In this document: one piece after another, positions 31,375 to 36,826 of the stretch
Layout: each line of letters starts with the position of its first letter
Numbering within the stretch: position 1 is the stretch's first letter
Translations under genes and position numbers: made by a program
Assembly (NCBI GenBank): GCA_019686135.1
Contig: JADGHL010000041.1
Location: 1-36,826 of the forward strand
Reading direction: 5' to 3'
Source: Myxococcaceae bacterium
GTDB taxonomy: Bacteria > Myxococcota > Myxococcia > Myxococcales > Myxococcaceae
Length of the DNA: 36,826 nt
Notes under the pieces: generated by a model
Told to the model about the DNA's origin: nothing
The model's input: the letters and a program-made list of their open reading frames with translations, nothing else
Databases searched by the model: none

Positions 31375-32046
31375 CTAGAGGCGAGGCGTCGTAGCGCGCG
31401 AGAAGATCTGCGGGATCGCGGAACAGCCAGCGCGCGCCCGCGCGGCAAAGCCCGCGCGGCAAAGATCGTCCGGGTCGAAGCCGCCGGACAGAAGACCGAT
31501 GGTCGGAAGGTCGATCCGCCCCGCGGCTTCGGCGTCGAACGGGCTGTCGCCCACCGCCATCGCCTCCCGGGCGGAGTCGATCCCCAGCCGGGCCAGCGCG
31601 GCGGCGAAGACGTCCGGACATGGCTTGGAGCGATCCGCGTCCTCCGAGGTGGTGCGTGCGTCGATGAGGTCGTCGTTCCCGCACAGCGCGACGTAGTGGC
31701 CGATCTCCTCCGCCTTCCCGCTGGAGGCGAGGGCGATTCTCCGGCCGTCATCGCGCAGGCGCTCGAACAGCTCGCGCACCTTCGGGAAGGGCCGGACCTG
31801 TTCGAGATAGCGGGCGCGGAAGAGGGCAGAGCGGAAGTGATCGAGCTCCTCACCGAAGCGCGCGTCATCCCCGGGCCGCAAGAACCAGGGGACGAGCTGG
31901 TCGCCGCCCTTGCCGATCTGCGCGCGGATCCGCTCCAGCGGTAGTCGGTACCCGTAGCGCGCGAACGCCTCCTGCCAGCAACGGGCGTGCAGGTCGACCG
32001 AGTCCACCAGCGTTCCATCCACGTCGAAGACGACCGCGCGCAGCAT
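31375..32046 (-). CDS. HAD-superfamily hydrolase, C-terminus altered by frameshift
   Basis: A 223-residue phosphoglycolate-phosphatase/beta-phosphoglucomutase-like HAD enzyme. D8 and D10 in VVFDVDGTLVDS are the nucleophile and acid/base, LASSGKAEE carries motif II, K in SKPCPDVF is motif III, and AVGDSPFDAEAA is motif IV. A helical cap lies at about 20-85. The start at 32046 has an ideal AAGGAGGT site. Near the end, a 14-bp tandem duplication at 31437-31464 shifts the frame. Removing one copy restores a family-like ending, ARWLFRDPADLLARYDASPL, running to a stop at 31322. In the present form the last 22 or so residues are foreign. All catalytic motifs precede the lesion, so activity may persist. 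Confidence 0.82.
   Translation of the reverse strand: MLRAVVFDVDGTLVDSVDLHARCWQEAFARYGYRLPLERIRAQIGKGGDQLVPWFLRPGDDARFGEELDHFRSALFRARYLEQVRPFPKVRELFERLRDDGRRIALASSGKAEEIGHYVALCGNDDLIDARTTSEDADRSKPCPDVFAAALARLGIDSAREAMAVGDSPFDAEAAGRIDLPTIGLLSGGFDPDDLCRAGFAARARAGCSAIPQIFSRATTPRL
31437..31464. repeat. 14-bp tandem duplication inside the HAD gene
   Basis: CCCGCGCGGCAAAG occurs twice in direct succession (31437-31450 and 31451-31464). Fourteen is not a multiple of three, so the second copy causes the frameshift in the HAD gene. A replication-slippage event is the simplest origin; an assembly artefact is possible. Confidence 0.85.
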
Positions 32047-32096
32047 GAGCGACCTCCTTCTGTCATTGGACGGTGTGCACGGCGGGCCTCGGTCGC

Positions 32097-32122
32097 CAGC
32101 GCCGGATGGCACCGGCGCTGCA
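32097..32122 (+). promoter_or_regulatory. Candidate sigma-54 promoter overlapping a hairpin
   Basis: TGGCAC at 32107-32112 and CTGCA at 32118-32122 are separated by 5 nt, giving GG-N10-GC with the consensus TGGCAC-N5-TTGCA broken at one base. It is 82 bp upstream of the L,D-transpeptidase start, on its strand. The same bases form a perfect 9-bp hairpin (32097-32105 with 32112-32120, 6-nt loop), so a structural role is an alternative. No activator-binding site was identified. Confidence 0.4.
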
Positions 32123-32203
32123 ATCCCCGCGGACGATGCAGAAGGACGCGGACGTTCCGCCGCGGTGGGGGTGGCAGGCGGAACACGAAGCCGGGGAGGA
32201 CCG

Positions 32204-32950
32204 ATGCACAACGGCCACAGGATCGCCGGCGCGCTGATCGCCGCCACCCTTGTGTGCTGCGCCGAGGGGCGCGCCCAGGACAGGGTGAAGGCGGCGCGCG
32301 CGGCGCGGATGGAGGAGATCCACGCGCTCTTCGACCGGGCGCACCTCGCCTATCCGGCGAAGGAGATCTACCTGCGCGCCTTCAAGCGCGAGGGCGAGGT
32401 AGAGCTGTGGGGGGCTCCCCGCGCCGGGGCGCCGATGGTGCTGCTCAAGCGCTATTCGATCTGCATGTCGTCCGGGGGGCTGGGCCCCAAGCGCGAGCGC
32501 GGCGACGGCCAGGTCCCCGAGGGCTTCTACGAGATCGACCGCTTCAACCCCTGGAGCAACTTCCACCTCTCGCTCGGCGTGAGTTACCCGAACGCGAGCG
32601 ACCGGATCCGCGGCAAGAAGAACCCCGGCGGGGACATCTTCATCCACGGAAGCTGCGTCACCGTGGGTTGCATCCCGCTGCGTGACGGGCCGATCGAAGA
32701 GCTGTACCTGATCGCCCTGGACGCGCGGTCCTATGGCCAGCGCCGCATCCGCGTCGACATCTTCCCCACCCGGATGGATGCGGAAGGGATGGCGTACCTG
32801 AGTTATCTCGCGCGCGACCGGCCGGAGCTGATGTCATTCTGGCGGGAGCTGGAACCCGGCTACCTCGCCTTCGAAAAGTCGCGCCGTCCGCCGATGGTGA
32901 CGGTGGGCAAGGGCGGCGCCTATGTCGTCCGCCCCGTCGCCGCCTGGTAG
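32204..32950 (+). CDS. L,D-transpeptidase family protein (YkuD/YafK-like)
   Basis: Periplasmic enzyme family that makes 3-3 peptidoglycan cross-links or attaches proteins to peptidoglycan. The 248-residue protein starts at ATG 32204, with GGAGG 4 nt upstream; a hydrophobic signal (IAGALIAATLVCCAEG) follows. The catalytic block GGDIFIHGSCVTVGCIPL contains H148 and nucleophile C156 in the HG...[ST]xGC pattern typical of the YafK-type group. Upstream strands (YLRAFKREGEVELWG) and the VPEGFYEIDRFNPWSNF segment fit the fold. No peptidoglycan-binding domain is present. It is divergent from the HAD gene and followed by the ECF sigma gene. Confidence 0.87.
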   Translation: MHNGHRIAGALIAATLVCCAEGRAQDRVKAARAARMEEIHALFDRAHLAYPAKEIYLRAFKREGEVELWGAPRAGAPMVLLKRYSICMSSGGLGPKRERGDGQVPEGFYEIDRFNPWSNFHLSLGVSYPNASDRIRGKKNPGGDIFIHGSCVTVGCIPLRDGPIEELYLIALDARSYGQRRIRVDIFPTRMDAEGMAYLSYLARDRPELMSFWRELEPGYLAFEKSRRPPMVTVGKGGAYVVRPVAAW

Positions 32951-32997
32951 GGGCGGGTGGGTTCAGGTGGTCGCGCCTGGCGCGAAGAGAAGGTCGC

Positions 32998-33023
32998 GGA
33001 ACCCGATACGTTCCCCGGGTGTC
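32998..33023 (+). promoter_or_regulatory. Candidate ECF-sigma-type promoter upstream of the sigma gene
   Basis: GGAAC at 32998-33002 and GTC at 33021-33023 (followed by GG) are 18 nt apart, resembling the GGAAC...GTC -35/-10 of many ECF sigma promoters. GGAAC is also the left arm of GGAAC-N7-GTTCC. It lies 46 bp upstream of the sigma-factor start, as expected if the sigma factor autoregulates. Support is by eye only. Confidence 0.4.
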
Positions 33024-33068
33024 GGTAGCCGCAGGAAGTCGCAGCGCGATGCAGCGGAGGGTGGTGCC

Positions 33069-33668
33069 TTGTCGAGCGGGGTGCTCGAGGTCGGATTGGA
33101 CGCCGTCTCCGAACGGGTGAAGATCTCCCGCCTCCGCCGGCGGGATCCAGACGCCTTCGAGGCGCTGGTCAAGGAGCACCAGGACAAGGTCTACGACTTC
33201 TGCGTCCGGATGCTGAACGACCGCGAGGAGGCGCACGACCTGGTGCAGGAGATCTTCGTCTCGGTGCACCAGCACCTCGACAAGTTCCGGATGGACGCCC
33301 GGCTGTCCACGTGGATCTTCCGGATCACGAAGAACCACTGCATCAACCGGCTCAAGTACCTCAAGCGGCACGGGCGGGGACGGAGCGAGGAGTACGGCGA
33401 GGTCAGCGAGGCGGCGCTGCATGATGCGGTGGGCTCTCCGCAGAAGCCGGACGAGGCGCTCTCCGCGGCCCGCGAACGCGCCCTGGTCCACGCGGCGATC
33501 GCCCAGTTGGACGAGGACCAGCGGATGCTGGTGGTGCTGCGCGACATCGAGGGGTTGAGCTACGAGGAGATCGTGGAGATCACCGAGCTGGCGGAGGGCA
33601 CGGTGAAGTCGCGTCTGCACCGCGCGCGGGAGAAGCTGGCGGACATCATCGCCGGGATGGACGGGTGA
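33069..33668 (+). CDS. ECF RNA polymerase sigma factor
   Basis: A 199-residue extracytoplasmic-function sigma factor that redirects RNA polymerase. Region 2 lies at about 25-95 (DPDAFEALVKEHQDKVYDFCVRML ... AHDLVQEIFVSVHQHLDKF ... STWIFRITKNHCINRLK) and region 4 at about 135-195 (LDEDQRMLVVLRDIEGLSYEEIVEI ... GTVKSRLHRAREKL). TTG 33069 is chosen because GGAGGG sits 7 nt upstream; longer in-frame starts lie in Arg/Pro-rich, non-conserved sequence. The zinc-finger protein encoded 25 nt downstream is its likely anti-sigma. Its regulon is unknown; the L,D-transpeptidase next door suggests envelope stress, as a guess. Confidence 0.93.
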   Translation: MSSGVLEVGLDAVSERVKISRLRRRDPDAFEALVKEHQDKVYDFCVRMLNDREEAHDLVQEIFVSVHQHLDKFRMDARLSTWIFRITKNHCINRLKYLKRHGRGRSEEYGEVSEAALHDAVGSPQKPDEALSAARERALVHAAIAQLDEDQRMLVVLRDIEGLSYEEIVEITELAEGTVKSRLHRAREKLADIIAGMDG

Positions 33669-33693
33669 GCCGCGCCGGAAGGAGAATCGTGCC

Positions 33694-34050
33694 GTGCAGG
33701 TCGAACTGAGTCACAAGGAAGCCAGGAGCCTCTTCGGAGCGCTCATCGACGACGAGCTTCCGAAGCGCGAGGCGCTGCGGCTCCGTTCGCACCTCGACGC
33801 GTGCGTCGACTGCCGGAGCGGCTGGGAGCGCTACGAGCGGGCGGTCCGGATCGTCCGCGGAGTGGAGCGGGAGAAGCCACACCCCGCGCTCGCGACGCTC
33901 ATCCTCCGCCGCGTCCGCCGCCGCCGGATCCACGGCGCCCGCGCGCTGCACCTGTCGCACGTGCACAACCGCGTCCCGGTGGAGGCCATCATCCCGGTGA
34001 TGCTGGGGATCGCCGTGGCCGCGGTGCTGATCCTGATGGCGCCGCAGTGA
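33694..34050 (+). CDS. Zinc-finger anti-sigma factor, membrane-anchored
   Basis: A 118-residue protein with the zf-HC2 anti-sigma domain: an N-terminal helix, then H-x3-C-x2-C in SHLDACVDCRSGW. A basic stretch (RRVRRRRIHGAR) leads to one C-terminal transmembrane helix (AIIPVMLGIAVAAVLILM), leaving almost nothing outside the cytoplasm. Such proteins hold their sigma factor at the membrane and release it on a signal. GTG 33694 is preferred, with GGAAGGAG ending 9 nt upstream. It forms an operon with the ECF sigma gene just before it. Confidence 0.9.
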   Translation: MQVELSHKEARSLFGALIDDELPKREALRLRSHLDACVDCRSGWERYERAVRIVRGVEREKPHPALATLILRRVRRRRIHGARALHLSHVHNRVPVEAIIPVMLGIAVAAVLILMAPQ

Positions 34051-34067
34051 GCCGCCCGCAACTCCCA

Positions 34068-34157
34068 GCGAACTACCAATTGGTCCCAAAATAGTAGTTC
34101 GCGTCGGTGCCCCGCATTGCCCGCGAACTACTAGAAACTACCAATATAGTAGTTCAC
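34068..34157 (+). promoter_or_regulatory. Two palindromic operator copies before the Fic remnant
   Basis: Two 35-bp units, 34068-34102 and 34123-34157, begin GCGAACTAC and end TAGTAGTTC-(G/A)C at identical spacing, 55 bp apart. Unit 1 has perfect 9-bp arms (34068-34076 with 34094-34102). Unit 2 has perfect 9-bp arms GAACTACTA/TAGTAGTTC (34125-34133 with 34147-34155). An extra half-site AACTACCAAT at 34136-34145 repeats 34071-34080 exactly. This is AT-rich DNA in a very GC-rich genome and ends 1 nt before the Fic ATG, so it is probably the operator/promoter of that gene. Confidence 0.75.
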
Positions 34158-34158
34158 C

Positions 34159-34934
34159 ATGCAGATTCCGGAGTCCCCACCCCCATTGGACCGGGTCATC
34201 GCCGGCCTGGAGCCTCGGCGGGCGATCGAGCTGATGCTCTCCCGGCGCCCTGCCGAGGTCGATGGGGTCTACCTCCACTGGGACCAGCTCCGCCGCCGAC
34301 CGCCGCCCGAGGGACTGAGCGCGCAGGAATAATGGCTGACCATTGCCCTGTCGCGGCAGGCGCTGCAGACGGTCCTGCCCTTGACGGACCGCAACGGCAA
34401 TCCGTTCACCTTCTCCCGTTCGGACAGCGTCCAGCGGTTTCTCCACCACGTGGACACTGGGACATGCTCCGTCACCAGTACTGGCTCACCGAGTTCATCT
34501 CGATCTCCCGGATTATCCGCGGGGCGCGCAGCCAGTACGCGCGGGCGTTCCTCTACTGCGAGACCGACAAGGGGGATTTGACCTACTTCCTGCTCCACCA
34601 GCTCGAGGTGATCCGGCGGGCGATCGACGACCTCAAGAAGTACCTCCGCCGGAAGGCGGCCGAGATCCATGAGACCGAGCGGCTCCTCCGCAAAGGCGAT
34701 GACTTCAACTTCCGCCAGCGCGCGCTGATCGCGCACGCGCTGCGGCACCCGAACTCCTCGTACACGATCGAGTGGTACCGCCGGGAGAACGACGTCGTCT
34801 ACGAGACCGCGCGGCAGGATCTGCTCGCGCTCGCGAAAGCGGGCGTGCTGACGAAGAGGAAGGTGGGGCGCGCGTTCGTGTTTGACGCCCCGACGGATCT
34901 GGAGACGCGGCTGGCACGCCGGCGGAGGAAGTGA
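34159..34934 (+). pseudogene. Fic-family gene lacking its catalytic core
   Basis: From ATG 34159 the frame gives a typical N-terminus of Fic proteins with a C-terminal winged helix (MQIPESPPPLD, GVYLHWDQLRRRPPPEGLS), then a TAA at 34330 where a conserved Trp is expected. The same frame goes on as WLTIALSRQALQTVLPLTDR and then NGNPFTF to about 34455. There it jumps, in another frame, to WDMLRHQYWLTEFISISRII, a segment that normally follows the active site. About 200 residues are missing, including the HPFxDGNGR active-site motif and the inhibitory segment. The remaining 155 residues keep the C-terminal winged helix (ALRHPNSSYTIEWYRR ... KVGRAFVF). An open frame from 34107 to 34934 exists, but its first half is not the Fic frame. 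No AMP-transferase activity is possible. Confidence 0.85.
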
Positions 34935-34940
34935 GGGCCC

Positions 34941-34961
34941 CAGGCGCCGGCCTTGCGCCTG
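34941..34961 (+). terminator. Hairpin after the Fic remnant
   Basis: CAGGCGC (34941-34947) pairs perfectly with GCGCCTG (34955-34961) around a 7-nt loop, 7 nt after the Fic stop. There is no U-tract, so it is a weak terminator candidate at best. Confidence 0.3.
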
Positions 34962-34971
34962 CACGCGTTCG

Positions 34972-35000
34972 TTGCCTCATCCCACATCGTCCGGTACCTT
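34972..35000 (+). promoter_or_regulatory. Possible lysS promoter
   Basis: TTGCCT (34972-34977) and TACCTT (34995-35000) are spaced by 17 nt, 23 bp before the lysS start. Matches to TTGACA/TATAAT are 4/6 and 3/6, so this is only a plausible vegetative promoter. Confidence 0.3.
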
Positions 35001-35023
35001 GCCGCGCCCTCGTCAGGACGGTC

Positions 35024-36586
35024 ATGGCCGACACGAAGAAGCCGAACGAACCCGGCGCGCCGCAGACTGCGGAGGAGCGCGCCTCGAAGGAGCAGGAGAT
35101 CTACCAGCAGCGCCTCGAGAAGGCGCAGAAGTGGCGCGAGCTCGGCGCCAACCCGTGGGGCAACGGCTACCGCCCCGAACACCTCCTGGGTGAGATCGCT
35201 GCGAAGTACGCGGAGACCACCGGGCCGGAGCTGGAGGCGCTCTCGCCGAAGCCGGTCTACAACGTGGCCGGCCGGATCGTGGCGATGCGCTCGTTCGGCA
35301 AGGCGGCGTTCATCCAGCTGCGCGACCGTTCGGGCGAGCTGCAGGTGCACCTCAAGCAGGACGTGCTGGGCAGCCAGTACGAGCTGTTCCGCCTGTGCGA
35401 CGTGGGTGACTTCGTCGGCGTCGTCGGCACGCCGTTCCGGTCGAAGACCAACGAGCTGACGCTGGCGGCGCAGCGCTTCACCCCGCTCACCAAGTCGCTT
35501 CGGCCCTTGCCGGAGAAGTGGCACGGGCTCACCGACGTGGAGCAGCGCTACCGCCAGCGCTACCTCGACCTCATCTCCAACGAAGGCGTCCGCCAGACCT
35601 TCGTGAAGCGCACGAAGCTGGTGCAGTTCATCCGCCGCTTCCTGGACGACCGCGGCTTCATGGAGGTCGAGACGCCGATGATGCACCCGTTGGTCTCGGG
35701 TGCGGCGGCGCGGCCCTTTGTGACCCACCACAACGCCCTCGACATCCCGCTGTACATGCGGATCGCGCCCGAGCTGTACCTCAAGCGCCTCGTCGTGGGC
35801 GGGTTCGAACGCGTCTACGAGATCAACCGGAACTTCCGCAACGAGGGCATCAGCACCCGGCACAACCCCGAGTTCACGATGCTGGAGTTCTATCAGGCGT
35901 ACGCCACGTACGAGGACCTGATGGACCTCACCGAGGAGATGATCCGCGAGGCCGCGGAGCGGATCGCCGGATCCACGAAGCTGAAGTACGGTGACCACGA
36001 GCTCGACTTCGGCAACGGCTGGAAGCGGATCCCCATGCTGGAGGCGATCCGCGAGGCCGCCCCCAGCCTGTCCGACAAGGACATGCTGGATCCGGACCGG
36101 CTGCGGCACGAGCTGCTCAAGACGAAGCACCAGGACGCCGACCGCAAGGCGATCGAGCAGATGCACCATGGCGAGCTGGTGGGCGCGCTCTTCGAAGAGC
36201 ACGTGGAGCACCGCCTCATCCACCCCACCTTCATCACCCAGTTCCCCACCGCGGTGAGCCCGCTGGCGCGCCGGAACGACGTCAACCCGGAAATGACCGA
36301 TCGGTTCGAGCTGTTCGTGGCGGGCCGCGAGATCGCCAATGCGTTCTCGGAGCTGAACGATCCGCTGGACCAGAAGGGTCGGTTCCTCGCGCAGCTGGAC
36401 GCGAAGAAGCGCGGCCAGGAGGAGACGATGGACTACGACGAGGACTACATCCGGGCCCTGGAGCACGGGATGCCGCCCACCGCGGGCGAAGGCATCGGCA
36501 TCGACCGGTTGGCGATGTTGTTCACCGACGCGCCGTCGATCCGCGACGTGATCCTCTTCCCGCTCCTCAAGCCGCAGGCGAAGTAG
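35024..36586 (+). CDS. lysS: Lysyl-tRNA synthetase (class II)
   Basis: Charges tRNA-Lys. The 520-residue protein has a charged N-terminal extension (about 1-55), then an OB-fold anticodon-binding domain at about 75-165 (VYNVAGRIVAMRSFGKAAFIQLRDRSGELQVHL), and a class II catalytic core. Typical blocks are YRQRYLDLISNEGVRQTF, FLDDRGFMEVETPMM, motif 2 FRNEGISTRHNPEFTMLEFYQAY and motif 3 GEGIGIDRLAMLFTD. ATG 35024 starts MADTKKPNE; a longer in-frame GTG start is not needed. The stop codon shares its last base with the GTG of the next gene (TAGTG), implying co-translation. Confidence 0.97.
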   Translation: MADTKKPNEPGAPQTAEERASKEQEIYQQRLEKAQKWRELGANPWGNGYRPEHLLGEIAAKYAETTGPELEALSPKPVYNVAGRIVAMRSFGKAAFIQLRDRSGELQVHLKQDVLGSQYELFRLCDVGDFVGVVGTPFRSKTNELTLAAQRFTPLTKSLRPLPEKWHGLTDVEQRYRQRYLDLISNEGVRQTFVKRTKLVQFIRRFLDDRGFMEVETPMMHPLVSGAAARPFVTHHNALDIPLYMRIAPELYLKRLVVGGFERVYEINRNFRNEGISTRHNPEFTMLEFYQAYATYEDLMDLTEEMIREAAERIAGSTKLKYGDHELDFGNGWKRIPMLEAIREAAPSLSDKDMLDPDRLRHELLKTKHQDADRKAIEQMHHGELVGALFEEHVEHRLIHPTFITQFPTAVSPLARRNDVNPEMTDRFELFVAGREIANAFSELNDPLDQKGRFLAQLDAKKRGQEETMDYDEDYIRALEHGMPPTAGEGIGIDRLAMLFTDAPSIRDVILFPLLKPQAK

Positions 36587-36826
36587 TGGCGCGCCCCTTC
36601 CGCCTCACCGAATGGAACAAGCCGCTTCTGGTCACCGGCGCGGTGGTCGCCACGGTGGGCTGGGCGCTCCTCTTCTTCCACTGGTACGAGGTGGCGTTCA
36701 AGCAGGGCGCGGCCATCGAACCGGTGCTGGTTCCGGCGGCCGGGTGGGCGGGGTTGATCCACCTGGTCGCGTCCGCCGGGCGCTACGTGCTCGCCGGGCT
36801 CATGGGCGGGTTCAAGTCTTTGGGCG
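36586..36826 (+). CDS. Membrane protein, 3' end outside window
   Basis: From GTG 36586, overlapping the lysS stop by 1 nt, the frame stays open to the end of the window (80 residues). It begins MARPFRLTEWNKPLLVTGAV, with a hydrophobic helix (LLVTGAVVATVGWALLFF) and a second apolar stretch (LVPAAGWAGLIHLVA). I do not recognise the family. Coupling to lysS suggests one operon. Confidence 0.65.
   Translation, partial: MARPFRLTEWNKPLLVTGAVVATVGWALLFFHWYEVAFKQGAAIEPVLVPAAGWAGLIHLVASAGRYVLAGLMGGFKSLG

Noticed and set aside
34107-34934. Single intact 275-residue gene
   Set aside because: Its first 115 residues are out of frame with the recognisable Fic N-terminus and look random; only the second half is Fic-derived. 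It is better described as a pseudogene.
1-36826. tRNA, rRNA, CRISPR, transposase or phage genes
   Set aside because: Gaps between genes were read by eye and none showed cloverleaf-like sequence, regular repeat-spacer units, or transposase/integrase motifs. A covariance-model search would be decisive for small RNAs.

Overview
The window is very GC-rich, densely coding DNA from a Gram-negative bacterium. The gene set fits a Myxococcota (Deltaproteobacteria-like) genome: a chemosensory cluster with a HEAT-repeat protein, DUF4388 and DUF3014 proteins, a leuS-lptE-rpsT block, an LptE lipoprotein that implies an outer membrane, large hybrid signalling proteins, many GTG/TTG starts and frequent 4-bp GTGA/ATGA overlaps. 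The phylum is an inference from gene content; I could not run any search.

Layout. 1-5.1 kb: end of a chemosensory operon (HEAT protein, CheR, CheB, CheY) with a large secreted protein of unknown function translationally coupled to CheY. 5.1-9.0 kb: an ABC exporter pair, a DUF3014 membrane protein, and a peroxiredoxin whose peroxidatic position is an in-frame TGA followed by a bacterial-SECIS-like hairpin, so almost certainly a selenoprotein. 9.0-14.8 kb: asnS, then leuS, a zinc-ribbon membrane protein, lptE and rpsT. 14.8-18.4 kb (minus strand): a REC-PAS-GAF protein with a decayed kinase end, and a MazG pyrophosphohydrolase fused to a glyoxalase/VOC-like domain. 18.4-21.8 kb: a TPR/zinc-ribbon membrane protein and a DUF4388 protein with a membrane anchor. 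21.9-28.1 kb: phoH, a 7TM-HD (PgpH-like) phosphodiesterase, two small envelope proteins, ybeY and a ribbon-helix-helix-like protein. 28.1-30.5 kb: a DUF4105 membrane protein overlapping prfB, which carries the classical +1 programmed frameshift.

30.5-35 kb is an accessory zone with three damaged genes. They are a histidine-kinase tail with a 1-nt deletion, a HAD hydrolase whose C-terminus is frameshifted by a 14-bp tandem duplication, and a Fic-family gene that has lost its catalytic core but keeps two 35-bp palindromic operator copies in front of it. Between them are intact genes: a free methionine-(R)-sulfoxide reductase, an L,D-transpeptidase with a sigma-54-like promoter, and an ECF sigma/zinc-finger anti-sigma pair with a self-promoter-like site. 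The window ends with lysS and the start of a membrane protein.

Themes: translation (asnS, leuS, lysS, prfB, rpsT, ybeY), oxidative repair (seleno-peroxiredoxin, methionine-sulfoxide reductase), envelope biogenesis (lptE, L,D-transpeptidase, DUF4105) and signalling. Three conclusions depend on recoding or lost frame and would be missed by automatic gene calling: the selenoprotein, the prfB frameshift and the pseudogene set. No tRNA, rRNA, CRISPR array or insertion sequence was seen.
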